Assembly: GCA_016458225.1 (NCBI GenBank)
Contig: JAEMGR010000003.1
Coordinates: 124,001-188,000 of the forward strand
Source of the DNA: Myxococcaceae bacterium JPH2
GTDB taxonomy: Bacteria; Myxococcota; Myxococcia; Myxococcales; Myxococcaceae
DNA length: 64,000 bases
Direction of reading: 5' to 3'
Shown here: positions 9,442-18,606 of the stretch, piece by piece
Layout of the letters: the number at the start of each line of letters is the position of its first letter
How positions within the stretch are numbered: position 1 is the first letter of the stretch
The notes under the pieces: generated by a model
The model's input: only the letters and a program-made list of their open reading frames with translations
The model's database searches: none
What the model was told of the DNA's origin: nothing
Position numbers and translations under genes: made by a program

Positions 9442-9468
9442 TGCGGGTGGGAATCCTTCCCACCCGTG
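9442..9468 (+). other. Inverted repeat in the cold-shock gene leader region
   Basis: GGGTGGGAA (9445-9453) and TTCCCACCC (9457-9465) form a perfect 9-bp hairpin with a three-base loop, extendable by one GC and two GU pairs. It lies about 140 bases before the cold-shock start codon and has no following T run. It may be a structured leader element or a protein site. Confidence 0.45.
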
Positions 9469-9605
9469 GACGGCTTGGCTGGATGCCTGGGGGGCTTCCA
9501 CTCGCACGGCAGGGGCGTGCAAACTGGGCCTTGCACTCAGACCCTCACATTTCGAGAGGGTGGACGCCGCGCGGAGTGCCGCACTTCCAGCGAGAGAAAC
9601 GATTC

Positions 9606-9809
9606 ATGGCTACGGGTACCGTGAAGTGGTTCAACGATGCGAAGGGGTTTGGCTTCATCGTGCAGGACGGCGGGGGTGAGGACGTGTTCGTCCACCACTC
9701 GGCCATCAACATGGATGGCTTCCGCACCCTCCAGGAGGGGCAGAAGGTGGAGTTCGACGTCGGCCGCGGCCCCAAGGGTCTGCAGGCTCAGAACGTCCGC
9801 TCGACCTGA
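9606..9809 (+). CDS. Cold-shock domain protein (CspA family)
   Basis: A 67-aa single cold-shock domain protein. It has the two RNA-binding motifs of the family: KGFGFI (RNP1) and VFVHHSAI (RNP2), and it begins [17 protein letters not shown] as CspA proteins do. It should bind single-stranded RNA and DNA and act as an RNA chaperone in the cytoplasm. GAGAG lies upstream of the ATG. The preceding gene ends about 290 bases earlier at a terminator, so the mRNA may have a long leader, as is common for csp genes. The gene is followed by its own terminator, so it is monocistronic. Confidence 0.95.
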   Translation: MATGTVKWFNDAKGFGFIVQDGGGEDVFVHHSAINMDGFRTLQEGQKVEFDVGRGPKGLQAQNVRST

Positions 9810-9838
9810 GACACCGCCGCCTGCGTCCACCAGTGAGG

Positions 9839-9872
9839 GCCCGGTCTCGCCTGACGCGAGGCTGGGCTTTTT
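9839..9872 (+). terminator. Rho-independent terminator of cold-shock gene
   Basis: A 12-bp stem (GCCCGGTCTCGC with GCGAGGCTGGGC, two GU pairs) with loop CTGAC is followed by TTTTT, 29 bases after the csp stop codon. Confidence 0.85.
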
Positions 9873-10067
9873 CATGCGCGGGGGCGGATCATTCCAGACC
9901 CCGCGAAGCCCCTCTCACGCGCCGAAAATGTTCCACCCCAGACGGTTGGCGGGCGCGCAATCCGTAGCAAGTATTCCACTCCCGCCCCATTTCAAGAGGG
10001 GGGCGTGAGCAAGAAAACAGACTCTGGTAGAGTTTGTCGGCGCGCGAAAAAAGGGGAGGGCGCACCT

Positions 10068-10487
10068 ATGTTCGAGGTCACCAATGATGTGAGCCGTCGG
10101 ACCATCACCGCCAGAATGAGTGGCTTCATGCGGCCGAACGAGATGAAGGAGTTCGCCAGCATCTACCGCAAGGCAACGGATTCGTACTCGGGCGGGCGCC
10201 ACCTGGTGCTCGCGGACATGCGTGGACTGAAGGCCCTCGAGCCGGAGTCGGCCACGCTCTTCTCGGACGTCATCAATCACGGCCGCAAGAATGGCTGCGT
10301 GATGTGCGCCCACGTCTCGGACTCCACCATCGCGCGGCTGCAGACGGCGCGCGTGGCCTCGGAGGCCTCGCCCAACGACGACATCACCATGGACTGCGTG
10401 TCGCTCGACGAAGCGCACGTGCAGTTGGCCAAGGCTCGCTCCCGGTTCTTCCTGGGCAACGAGCACGGCACGGCCCAGGCGCGCTGA
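10068..10487 (+). CDS. STAS/SpoIIAA-like domain protein
   Basis: A 139-aa soluble protein. I chose ATG 10068 because of the GGGGAGGG site 8 bases upstream; an upstream in-frame start at 10005 would add a basic tail with no ribosome site. The layout of alternating strands and helices, with FEVTNDVSRRTITARMSG, then HLVLADMRGLKALEPESATLF and a following GCVMCAHVSDS, resembles SpoIIAA/STAS-like proteins, which often act as switches for anti-sigma kinases or signal proteins. No partner kinase gene is adjacent. It converges with the Nudix gene, 18 bases away. The function is unproven. Confidence 0.7.
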   Translation: MFEVTNDVSRRTITARMSGFMRPNEMKEFASIYRKATDSYSGGRHLVLADMRGLKALEPESATLFSDVINHGRKNGCVMCAHVSDSTIARLQTARVASEASPNDDITMDCVSLDEAHVQLAKARSRFFLGNEHGTAQAR

Positions 10488-10505
10488 GCGCGCGGGGCAG
10501 GAGCA

Positions 10506-11006
10506 TCAGCGGCGCGTGGCCCGCGAGGCCCTGCGCCGCCGGGCATCTTCCAGGTAGGTCCGGACGAGCGACGACACCGGCAGGCGCAACGCCATCTCCA
10601 GGTCAATGAAACCCGCCCACACCACCTCGCGGGCATCCACCGCGAGGACGGGCTCCGTTTCCACCGTGACCTCGAGGAAGTGGACGTGGTCCTGCTTGTG
10701 CTCGTCCGTGCCCACCGTCTCGAAGCAGGGCCGCAGGGCGTGGGGGCCCAGGCGAACGCCCACTTCTTCGTGAAGCTCACGCGCGCCTGCCTCCGCGGGA
10801 GACTCCCCGCGGTGCAGGCCGCCGCCCGGCATGCTGAGCTGTCGCTTGTAGGAGTTCTGCAGCAGCAGCACGCGCTCGCCACACCAGATGCCCACGAAGA
10901 CGCCGTGCGTCTGCGGGTGGCGAACGCGCCAGTACACCCTCGCCAGGTTGTAGGCGCTTCGGTACGCCACGCGCGCCAGCGCATCCACCAGAGGCTTCAC
11001 GCCCAT
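10506..11006 (-). CDS. Nudix hydrolase
   Basis: A 166-aa protein with a complete Nudix box GX5EX7REUXEEXGU at about residues 62-84 (GGLHRGE...RELHEEVGV), which binds Mg2+ and hydrolyses nucleoside diphosphates linked to another group. ATG 11006 has GAGGA nine bases upstream, which is why I prefer it to the GTG at 11042. The N-terminal 25 residues are helical and not part of the core fold. The substrate cannot be predicted. It lies 62 bases downstream of the efflux operon on the same strand and could be co-transcribed with it. Confidence 0.85.
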   Translation of the reverse strand: MGVKPLVDALARVAYRSAYNLARVYWRVRHPQTHGVFVGIWCGERVLLLQNSYKRQLSMPGGGLHRGESPAEAGARELHEEVGVRLGPHALRPCFETVGTDEHKQDHVHFLEVTVETEPVLAVDAREVVWAGFIDLEMALRLPVSSLVRTYLEDARRRRASRATRR

Positions 11007-11068
11007 CTCTTCCTCGCGCCCCTCGCCGGGGCGCGTGTGCATCCACGAACGTCCGGCCCGACGGCGCC

Positions 11069-12577
11069 CTACCCGCCCTGCGAGCCGAGGGCGAGTTCGG
11101 CGAGCCCACCCTCCGCGGCGGCCAGCTCCGCGCGGCGGATCTCCAACGTCGCCCGCGCCTGGGCCGCGCTGCTCTGCGCGAGGAAGCGGCGGTTGTCCGC
11201 GTCCGTCACTTCCAGGTTGGTGGCCATGCCCGCCTGGGCCTGCGCGCTCACCTGCTTCTGCGCGCGCGCGGCCAGCTGGGCCTGAGCCTCCGCCTGCGCC
11301 AGCGCGGCCTGCGCGGCCTGGACGTTGGAGCGGGCCGCCACCCAGCTCGCGCGCGCCTTGGCGCGACCCGAGACGAGCGAGGCGCGGGCCTGGGCCAGCT
11401 TCGCCTCGTCCTCGTGCTTGGCCGCGTAGCGCACGCCGCGGTCATACAGCGGCACGGTGATGGCGAGGATGAGGTCGTAGCTCGTGGTGCGACCGCTGAA
11501 GCCGCTGTTGGAGTTGTAGTTGCCCTTGGCGATGGCGGCCAGGCTCGGCAGCCACGCGAAGCGGTCATAGGTGACGACGCCCTCCGCCGCCTCCACCACC
11601 TTGGCGGCGCTGCGCACCGAGTAGACCTGCTCCCACGGTTGATCATCCTCCGTGCGCAGCGCGCCCCACGGCATGTCGTCCGTGCCCGGCGCCGCGGGGC
11701 GGATGGACTCGCCCACGAGCGCGCCCAGGAGCGCGAGCAACTGCGCCCGCTGGCCCTCCAGCTGCGCCATCTGCGTGCGCGCCTGCGCGGTGTCCGTCTG
11801 CGCGCGCAAGAGCGCCACCTCCACGGACACGCCCGCATCCAGCAGCGCCCGCGCTTCCTTCTCGCGCTGCAGCGCCACGTTCTCCGCGTCGCGCGCGGCC
11901 TGGAGGAGCTGCTCGATGCCCTGGAGGCCCAGGTACGTGCGCGCCACGCCGAGCAGAATCTGCTCGCGCGCCTCCTGCGCCCCCAGCTCGGCGGCCTCCG
12001 CGCCGCGCTTGGCGGGCGAGATGAGGAACGCGCCCTGCGGCGTGAAGAGCGGCTGGGAGAGCTGCAGGGTGCCGTAGCGCGACCACTCGGCCACGATGGG
12101 CACCGGAGGCGGCAGCATGGCCGGGTTGGGCGGAGGCAGGCCGTACACGGCCCCCACGCCGTTGAAGATGCTGCCCAGGTCCAGCACGGACGGCGCGCTG
12201 GTGCGCACGAGCTGCCCGGACGCGGTCAGCTCCGGCAGCCACGCGCTCCAGGCGCGCTGCACGCCCGCGCGAACCACCGCGGCCTGGGCGCGGGCCACCG
12301 CCACGTCCGGGCTCTGCTTCGCCGCCAGCGCCAGCGTGCCGCGCAGCCCCATCTCGCGGGCCGCGACCGGAGTCACCGCGGCATCCGAAGCCGAGGCGGC
12401 CGCGGGCGCGGTGGAAGCAGGCGCCGAGACAGGCGCGTCCGAAGCACGGGCCGGGGCGGTCGCTTGGGCGAAGCCGGACAGCGGAGCCAGCGCCGCCAGC
12501 AGCGCGAGCGAGGACAGCCGGCGGACGGGCGCGGCGGACGAAGCGCCGCCGCGCTGGGACGAGGAACGGGTCGTCAT
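11069..12577 (-). CDS. TolC-family outer membrane efflux protein
   Basis: A 502-aa protein with an N-terminal signal peptide (ending near PLSGFAQA). It has two outer-membrane efflux domains made of long Ala/Gln/Arg-rich helices, for example the AQLEGQRAQLLALLG and AQAEAQAQLAARAQKQ regions. It should form the trimeric exit duct for the RND pump encoded just upstream. The gap to the pump gene is 47 bases. A segment of about 45 residues after the signal is rich in Ala, Ser and Pro and is probably flexible. It is the last gene of the tetR-adaptor-pump-tolC operon. Confidence 0.9.
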   Translation of the reverse strand: MTTRSSSQRGGASSAAPVRRLSSLALLAALAPLSGFAQATAPARASDAPVSAPASTAPAAASASDAAVTPVAAREMGLRGTLALAAKQSPDVAVARAQAAVVRAGVQRAWSAWLPELTASGQLVRTSAPSVLDLGSIFNGVGAVYGLPPPNPAMLPPPVPIVAEWSRYGTLQLSQPLFTPQGAFLISPAKRGAEAAELGAQEAREQILLGVARTYLGLQGIEQLLQAARDAENVALQREKEARALLDAGVSVEVALLRAQTDTAQARTQMAQLEGQRAQLLALLGALVGESIRPAAPGTDDMPWGALRTEDDQPWEQVYSVRSAAKVVEAAEGVVTYDRFAWLPSLAAIAKGNYNSNSGFSGRTTSYDLILAITVPLYDRGVRYAAKHEDEAKLAQARASLVSGRAKARASWVAARSNVQAAQAALAQAEAQAQLAARAQKQVSAQAQAGMATNLEVTDADNRRFLAQSSAAQARATLEIRRAELAAAEGGLAELALGSQGG

Positions 12578-12624
12578 GGAGAGAGAGTCCTGGTGGGGGA
12601 CGTCGTGTCGGAAGGGTGAAGGCC

Positions 12625-15600
12625 TCAGGCGGCGCGGCCGGGATGCTCCGTCGCCGGGGTGGGCTGGGCCGAGGGCGCGCCCGCCGCGGTGGTGGCGCGA
12701 CGCCGGAAGCCCACGCGCTCCATGCCCGCGAACACCACGGGCACCACGAGCAGCGTGAGGAACGTGGAGGTGATGACGCCGCCAATCACGGCGATGGCCA
12801 TGGGCGCGCGGAACTCGGAGCCCGTGCCCGAGCCCACCGCGGTGGGCACCATGCCGATGGCCATGGCGGCGCTCGTCATGAGGATGGGGCGCAGGCGGCG
12901 CGGGCCCGCCTTGAGCAGCGCCTGGTCCACCGTGTCGCCCTCGCGCAGGTGCTGGAGCGCGCCGTCGACCAGGAGGATGGCGTTCTTCGTGACGAGGCCC
13001 ATGAGCAGGATGACGCCAATCATGGCGCCCATGCTCAGGTGGTAGTTGGTGACCACCAGGCCCAGGAGCGCGCCCACGAGCGCCAGCGGCAGCGACACCA
13101 TGATGGTGAACGGGTGCTTGAAGGACTCGAACTGGCTGGCGAGCACCATGTAGATGAAGACGAAGGCCAGACCGAACGCCATGCCGAACGCGTCGTTCTG
13201 CTCATCCAGGCTCTTGATCTGCCCGTCGTAGATGATGGCGTAGCCGGGCGGCAGCGGCTTGGCGGCCACCGCGGCCTTGAGCTTCACCGCCACGTCACCC
13301 AGCGGCGCGCCCTTGGCGAGCTGCGACAGCACGGCGATCTGCCGCTCGCGGTTCTCGTGCTCGATGACGCTGGGGCCGTCCTTCAGCTCCACCTGGGCCA
13401 CGTCCGTGATGGGGCGCAGGCCCTTGGGCGTGTAGATCTCCAGCTGGCGCACGCGCTCGGGCGTGCCGCGGTCGCTCTCGGCCAGCCGCACGCGGATGTC
13501 CGTCTCGTTGGTGCCCTCGCGCAGCTTGGCCGCCACGTCGCCGCTGATGGCCAGACGCATCTGCGCGGCCAGCGAGCCCGCGCTCAGGTCCACGTCGCTG
13601 GCGCGCGCGCGGTCGATTTGAATCTGCAGCTCCGGCTTGGGCGGGTTGGCGTCCACGCGCACGTCCGCGGTGGTGCCCATGTCGCGGAGGATGCCCGCGA
13701 TGCGCTCGGCCTCCTCGTTGACACGCGCGAGGTCCGGACCCACCACGCGCACCATGATGGGGTACCAGTCGCCCAGGCCCTCAATCGTGGGCGGGTCGGA
13801 GAGGTTCACGCGGGTGGCCACCAGCGCGGGGCTGAGCAGCGCGCGGGCCTCTTCCTTCAGGATGGGCACGCCCTTCTTGCGCGCGTGCTTGGCCACGGTG
13901 AGCACGCGGAGGCGCGCCTTGTTCACGTCGCCGCTGAGGCCGACGATGGCGTAGACGTCCGTCACCTCGGGGATGCGCTTGAGCAGCTTCTCCGCCTCGG
14001 CGGTGCGCGAGCGCGTCTCCTCCAGGCTGGCCGAGTCCGGCAGCTGCAGGTCCACGATGAACTGCGAGCGGTCCTCCGCGCCGATGAACTCCGCGCCCAG
14101 CCGGCTGGCCGCGCCGAAGGACAGCACCAGCACCACCACGGTGATGGCCACCGTCTTCCACTTGTTCGCCAGCACCCAGCCCAGGATGCGCGCGTAGAAG
14201 CGCTCGGTGCCCTCGAGGAAGCGGCGCAGCATGCCCATCACCGCGTTCTCGGTGTGCACCTCGCCCGGCTTGCGCGCCTTGGCGAGCCGCGCGGACAGCA
14301 TGGGGTCCAGCGTGAAGGAGATGAACAGCGAGATGAGCACCGCCATGGAGATGGTGATGCCGAACTGCTTGAAGAACTGGCCCACGATGCCCGGCATGAA
14401 GGCCACGGGGACGAACACCGCCACCAGGGACATGGTGGTCGCGAGCACCGCCAGACCCACGTCCCGCGTGCCGTTGGAGGCCGCGCTCATGGGGTCCTCG
14501 CCCTGCTCCAACCGGTGGGTGATGGCCTCGCGGACCACCACCGCGTCGTCGATGAGCAGACCGATGGCCAGCGACAGCGCCAGCAGCGTCATCTGGTTCA
14601 GCGTGTAGCCCAGCACGAACATCACGAAGAACGTCCCGATGACGGACGTGGGCAGCGCCAGCGCGGAGATGAACGTGCCGCGCGGGTCGAGCAGGAACAT
14701 GAGGATGATGAGCACCGCCATCGCGCCGCCGAACACGAGCGCGACCCACACCTCCTTGGCGTTCTCGCGGATGAGCTCCGACTGGTCGATGAGCAGCGTG
14801 GACGTGAAGCCCTGCCCCACCGCCTTGCCCATCTTCCCCAACATGCCCTTCACCGCGTCGCTCACCGCCACGGTGTTGGAGCCCGGCTGCTTCACGATTT
14901 CGAGGATGACGGCGTCGTTGCCGTTGAGGCGCGCGGTGGTGCGGCGCTCGGCCACGCCATCCGTCACGGTGGCAATCTCATCCAGGCGCACCTGGGCGCC
15001 CGTCTTGCTCTTGGCCACCGGCAGCCGCCGCAGCTCCTCCACGTCGTGGAACTGTCCCAGCGAGCGCACCGTCAACTCGCTCGGGCCCAGTTGGAGCCGG
15101 CCCGCCGGCAGGTTGAGGTTCTCCTGGCCCACGCGCTGGGCAATCTCCATCGGGGAGATGCCCACCGAGCGCGCCTTGTCCAGGTCGATGTCCACCTGGA
15201 TTTCGCGCGTGTCGCCACCGGTGATGCGCACCTCGGCCACGCCGGCGAGCTGCGCGAGCGCGGGCTTGATGCGGTCATCGATGAGCCTGCGCAAATCCTG
15301 CGACTTCATCTGCGCGGACACCGCGTAGGTGAGGATGGGCGTGGCCGAGATGTCCACGCGGCCGATGATGGGCGCGTCCGCGTCCTGCGGCAGCTTGTTG
15401 GCGATGCCGGCGACCTTGTCGCGCACGTCCTGCACCGCGGAGTCCAGGTTGGTGGAGAGCGTGAACTGCACCACCACCGTGCCCAGGTTCTCGCGGCTCC
15501 AGGAGTGGATCTTGTCCACGCCGCTGATGCCGGCGACCGCGTCCTCCACCGGCTTGATGACCTGGGTCTCGATTTCGCCCGGGCCCGCGCCTTTGTAGAT

Positions 15601-15747
15601 GGTGTTGACGACCACCACCGGGAAGGACACGTCCGGATAGAGGTCCGTGCCCAGGCGCTTGAGTCCCATCACCCCCAGCACGATGAGGCACAGCGACAGC
15701 ATGGCCGTGAACACCGGCCGGCGGATGGAGACATCACTGAGAATCAT
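12625..15747 (-). CDS. RND efflux pump permease (HAE1/AcrB type)
   Basis: A 1040-aa inner membrane transporter that uses the proton gradient to push substrates out through the adaptor and TolC. It starts [17 protein letters not shown], typical of the first helix of this family. The fourth helix region reads [17 protein letters not shown], with the paired Asp residues of the proton relay. Two large periplasmic loops flank the helix bundles, as expected. It has the normal length of HAE1 pumps (about 1030-1050 aa). Heavy-metal pumps of the CusA type have different helix 4 motifs, so organic substrates are more likely. It follows the adaptor gene after 57 bases. Confidence 0.93.
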   Translation of the reverse strand: MILSDVSIRRPVFTAMLSLCLIVLGVMGLKRLGTDLYPDVSFPVVVVNTIYKGAGPGEIETQVIKPVEDAVAGISGVDKIHSWSRENLGTVVVQFTLSTNLDSAVQDVRDKVAGIANKLPQDADAPIIGRVDISATPILTYAVSAQMKSQDLRRLIDDRIKPALAQLAGVAEVRITGGDTREIQVDIDLDKARSVGISPMEIAQRVGQENLNLPAGRLQLGPSELTVRSLGQFHDVEELRRLPVAKSKTGAQVRLDEIATVTDGVAERRTTARLNGNDAVILEIVKQPGSNTVAVSDAVKGMLGKMGKAVGQGFTSTLLIDQSELIRENAKEVWVALVFGGAMAVLIILMFLLDPRGTFISALALPTSVIGTFFVMFVLGYTLNQMTLLALSLAIGLLIDDAVVVREAITHRLEQGEDPMSAASNGTRDVGLAVLATTMSLVAVFVPVAFMPGIVGQFFKQFGITISMAVLISLFISFTLDPMLSARLAKARKPGEVHTENAVMGMLRRFLEGTERFYARILGWVLANKWKTVAITVVVLVLSFGAASRLGAEFIGAEDRSQFIVDLQLPDSASLEETRSRTAEAEKLLKRIPEVTDVYAIVGLSGDVNKARLRVLTVAKHARKKGVPILKEEARALLSPALVATRVNLSDPPTIEGLGDWYPIMVRVVGPDLARVNEEAERIAGILRDMGTTADVRVDANPPKPELQIQIDRARASDVDLSAGSLAAQMRLAISGDVAAKLREGTNETDIRVRLAESDRGTPERVRQLEIYTPKGLRPITDVAQVELKDGPSVIEHENRERQIAVLSQLAKGAPLGDVAVKLKAAVAAKPLPPGYAIIYDGQIKSLDEQNDAFGMAFGLAFVFIYMVLASQFESFKHPFTIMVSLPLALVGALLGLVVTNYHLSMGAMIGVILLMGLVTKNAILLVDGALQHLREGDTVDQALLKAGPRRLRPILMTSAAMAIGMVPTAVGSGTGSEFRAPMAIAVIGGVITSTFLTLLVVPVVFAGMERVGFRRRATTAAGAPSAQPTPATEHPGRAA

Positions 15748-15804
15748 TCGAGGCTCGCTGCACCTGCGGGTTGGGCCTGCGAGGGCCTGGCACGAAAGGG
15801 GGGC

Positions 15805-16911
15805 TTACTTCACGGACACGCGGCTGCCGTGGGACAGGCCGGGGGTCGGATAGTCGATGACCTGCTCGAGCGCGGACGGAGACAGCACGACGACCTCGCT
15901 CGCGCGGCGCTCCAGCACCTGCACGTCCACGCGGCGCACCTCGCCGCCAGAGACGATGAACACGTGGTCGCCGTTGGCCGAGGACAGCGCCGTGTTGGGC
16001 AGCACCTGCGCCGGCTGCGTCTCGCCCATCTGGAGGACGGCGCGCGCCAGCGTGTGCGCCACGAAGCGGCCGTCCGCGTTCGGGACCTCAATCTCCACCG
16101 GGACGCGGCGGGTGCTCGCGTCCGCCGAGGGCACGATGAGGCGCACCACCGCGTCGTCCGAGGAGACGTTGGCGCCGATGGACTCCACCCGCACCTTGCT
16201 GCCGGGCTTGAGCCGCGCGCGCGCGGACTCGGCCACCGTCGTGCGCAGCACCAGGGTGTCCAGCGTCTCCACCGTGAAGAGCGTCGCGCCCGGCCCCACC
16301 GTGGCGCCCGTCTGGTCCGGCGCGTCGATGACGGTGCCGCCAAACGGCGACTTCAGGTCATGCCGGCGGCGCGAGGCCCGCGCCTGCGACAACTGCGCCC
16401 GGGCCGCGAGCAGCTGCGCCTGCGCCTGCGCGGCGGTGGCCGTGGACGAGCGGTTCTGCAGGTCGCTCACGTTGCCCTCGGACTTGAGCTTCTCGTTGCG
16501 CTGCGCCACGTCGGTGGCCATCGTCGCGGCGGCCTCCGCGGCGGCCACGGCGGCCTCCGCCTGCGCCACCTGCGCGTCGGAGATCTCGGTGTTGAGCTGG
16601 GCGAGCGTGTCGCCCTTCTTCACCGTCTGGCCCTTCTTCACCTTCACCGTCTCCAGCCGGCCGCCCACCTCGAAGCCCACCTGGAGTCCCTGTGCGGGAA
16701 AGAGGGTGCCCGTCACCTGCTCACTGGGCGCGGACTGCACGGTGCGCGCGGCGACGACCTTCACCGCGGGCGGCGCCTCGGCGGTGGCCTTGGGGGTGGC
16801 GGGCGTGGAGGAGGCATCCGCCTTGCCACAGGCGGACAGCGACAGCGCGGCGGCGGTGACACCCACGGCGGCGAGGGCACGGACGGTGGACGGCTTCGAG
16901 AACGACTTCAT
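15805..16911 (-). CDS. RND efflux periplasmic adaptor (membrane fusion protein) lipoprotein
   Basis: A 368-aa lipoprotein with lipid Cys28 (LSLSACG). ATG 16911 has GAGGAA upstream and overlaps the tetR stop by four bases (ATGA), so the two are translationally coupled. A biotinyl-lipoyl-like domain is visible (VGGRLETVKVKKGQTVKKGDTLAQL), then a long Ala/Gln-rich helical hairpin (about residues 100-165), the returning half (LKSPFGGTVIDAPDQTGATVGPG) and a beta-barrel domain. It should link the pump to TolC across the periplasm. Confidence 0.92.
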   Translation of the reverse strand: MKSFSKPSTVRALAAVGVTAAALSLSACGKADASSTPATPKATAEAPPAVKVVAARTVQSAPSEQVTGTLFPAQGLQVGFEVGGRLETVKVKKGQTVKKGDTLAQLNTEISDAQVAQAEAAVAAAEAAATMATDVAQRNEKLKSEGNVSDLQNRSSTATAAQAQAQLLAARAQLSQARASRRRHDLKSPFGGTVIDAPDQTGATVGPGATLFTVETLDTLVLRTTVAESARARLKPGSKVRVESIGANVSSDDAVVRLIVPSADASTRRVPVEIEVPNADGRFVAHTLARAVLQMGETQPAQVLPNTALSSANGDHVFIVSGGEVRRVDVQVLERRASEVVVLSPSALEQVIDYPTPGLSHGSRVSVK

Positions 16912-17678
16912 GAACGTTTCCTCGGGGAACGGCGGGTGGATGCGCGGGCCTGGGGCCGACGCGAGGAAGGCTTGCGCGAGGGGACGCGGGCGGCGGCGGG
17001 GAGCGCCGGGGGCGAGGCGGGCAGCGGCTCGCGCGGCGCGGCTCCCTCGTGAATGAGGCGTTGGACGCTGGAGGCCCAGACGGCCAGGTCGGGCTTGCGC
17101 CGCATGTGGCCCATCTGCTTGGCCAGAAGCAGGTAGGCCCCCACGATGAAGGAGCCGAACAGCTCCGGGTCGTGGCCTGAGTCCGCCACGCAGGGCGGCT
17201 GCATGTTGCGGTACTCCCGGGAGATGCGCGCCACCTCCTGGTCCACCAGTCCCCACAACGAGGACTCGAACTCCGTGCCCTGGCTCCCGCGGATGAGCAC
17301 GGCGACCACATCCCGGTAGGCCCACAGGAGCTCCAACAGCTCCAGGTCCAGCGCGGACTCCGCCTGGATGAACCGAAGGTACAGCGGGCTGCGCGTGGCG
17401 ACGTCCTGAACCGTGGGGTGACCCTCTTCACGGTGGAAGCGCTGCATGCCCTCCACCCGGCGGGTGCTCATGTCCCCCATGGAGGACTGGAAGGCCGTCA
17501 CCAGTTCGCCGAACAACGCCTCCTTGGTGTCGAAGTGCAGGTAGAAGGCGCCCTTCGACAGGCCGCACGCCGCGGTGATGTCCTCGATGCGCGCGCCCTT
17601 CAGGCCCTTGCGCGCGAACTCGGCTCGCGCCGCGGCGATGAGGGCTTCTCGGGCGTGAGGGTCTGCGGGGCGAGCCAT
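16908..17678 (-). CDS. TetR-family repressor of the efflux operon
   Basis: A 256-aa regulator. The N-terminal helix-turn-helix at about residues 10-55 is typical (IEDITAACGLSKGAFYLHFDTKEALFGEL). The C-terminal half is helical and ends in a basic Arg/Ser/Pro-rich tail that is probably disordered. I chose ATG 17678; the GTG at 17717 would run through the operator-like site. It is the first gene of an operon with the adaptor, pump and TolC genes. By analogy with AcrR-type proteins it should repress its own operon and release it on binding a pump substrate. Two palindromic sites lie just upstream (17693-17738). Confidence 0.92.
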   Translation of the reverse strand: MARPADPHAREALIAAARAEFARKGLKGARIEDITAACGLSKGAFYLHFDTKEALFGELVTAFQSSMGDMSTRRVEGMQRFHREEGHPTVQDVATRSPLYLRFIQAESALDLELLELLWAYRDVVAVLIRGSQGTEFESSLWGLVDQEVARISREYRNMQPPCVADSGHDPELFGSFIVGAYLLLAKQMGHMRRKPDLAVWASSVQRLIHEGAAPREPLPASPPALPAAARVPSRKPSSRRPQARASTRRSPRKRS

Positions 17679-17692
17679 GGCGGGTCGGTTGC

Positions 17693-17738
17693 TAACCGGG
17701 CGGTCAGAAATGAGCACGCATTTATGAATGCCCGGTCA
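17693..17738. promoter_or_regulatory. Two TetR-type operator-like sites upstream of the efflux operon
   Basis: Site 1 is TAACCGGGCGGTCA (17693-17706), a near-perfect palindrome with halves TRACCG and CGGTCA. Site 2 is TGAATGCCCGGTCA (17725-17738), with one exact half and one degenerate half. Their centres are 32 bp apart, about three helical turns. The distal edge of site 1 is 15 bases from the tetR start codon. The ACCG-N2-CGGT core is common among AcrR/TetR operators. Confidence 0.6.
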
Positions 17739-17812
17739 GAAACCTGGAATGGTCGCTTATAGGACGAAGAAGTCCCAGGCAAGGTGGTCACACGTAGGGT
17801 GGCTGGCGCTCC

Positions 17813-18490
17813 TCAGGGACGCGTCAGCGCGGAGCAGAGCGGGCAGCTCGCCGGGACGTGGGGGGTATCGCGGCGGTGCAGGTCGAGCAGGGCGCGCGAC
17901 ATCTCGGCCAGCTCCCGGCGGACCTCGCGGCGAGCGCCCTTCACGCGCTGGATGCTCATGTCGTCGTAGCCGGTGGTCTGGTGGCGCATCCAGGCGATGA
18001 CGGCGGCCTCGGCGCGGCGCTCGATGGGGATGCGCTCCGTGCGGGCCACGGTGCCGCTGCCCACCGGGGTGGCGTGCGTGGCCACCCTCACCGCCAGGTG
18101 CTTGGCGTGGGCGAGCCACGCAGGGCTGAAGGCGAGGAAGCGCAGGACGGCGTTGGCGAAGTCCACCTCGTACTCTTCCTGCTCGCGGGCCCGGCGCTCG
18201 CGGCCCTGGGCCAGCTTGCGGGCATAGGCCGGGGTGGCGCGCTCGGCGTCCAGGGCGGCGCGGGCGTGGTGGACGTGGGCCTCGGGGGCCCAGACGCCTT
18301 TCGAGAAGAGCTTGCGTCCCACCTTCTCCACCACGGTCCAGGACGGTCCCGCGGCCTTCACCCGGCGCGTCAGGCCCGCGTCACCGGGGGGCAGGAGGGT
18401 CCAGCCCTCGGGCACGGTGAGGATGCGGCCGTCCGGGGCGCGCACGCGGCGGGGGTCGGCGGTGGGGGCAACCGTCAGGGAGTCGGACAT
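17813..18490 (-). CDS. DUF2293 domain protein
   Basis: A 225-aa soluble protein. Its C-terminal third holds the DUF2293 signature: AVIAWMRHQTTGYDDM followed by a basic helix (KGARREVRRELAEMSR). A short Cys pair closes the protein (ASCPLCSA), possibly a metal site, though no second pair is seen. The N-terminal half contains a VPEGWTLLPPGDAGLTRRVK segment that may be a small beta domain. The family has no established function. It is divergent from RNase Z (116 bases between starts) and lies upstream of the tetR operon on the same strand. Confidence 0.85.
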   Translation of the reverse strand: MSDSLTVAPTADPRRVRAPDGRILTVPEGWTLLPPGDAGLTRRVKAAGPSWTVVEKVGRKLFSKGVWAPEAHVHHARAALDAERATPAYARKLAQGRERRAREQEEYEVDFANAVLRFLAFSPAWLAHAKHLAVRVATHATPVGSGTVARTERIPIERRAEAAVIAWMRHQTTGYDDMSIQRVKGARREVRRELAEMSRALLDLHRRDTPHVPASCPLCSALTRP

Positions 18491-18606
18491 AGGCGGGGTG
18501 GGAAGGGGGGCGGCTTGATAGCATGACCGCGACCAACCCTGGTAAATGGCCCCCGCGCGCGCCGCGTCCTCGGCAACGGAGGCCTTTTCTCTTGGGAAGC
18601 GCCGGC

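Noticed and set aside
12616-17052. 1478-codon ORF on the plus strand, antisense to the efflux genes
   Set aside because: It runs opposite to three well-supported genes (TolC, RND pump, adaptor) and is rich in His, Arg, Gly and Ala with no domain, as expected of an antisense frame in very GC-rich DNA.
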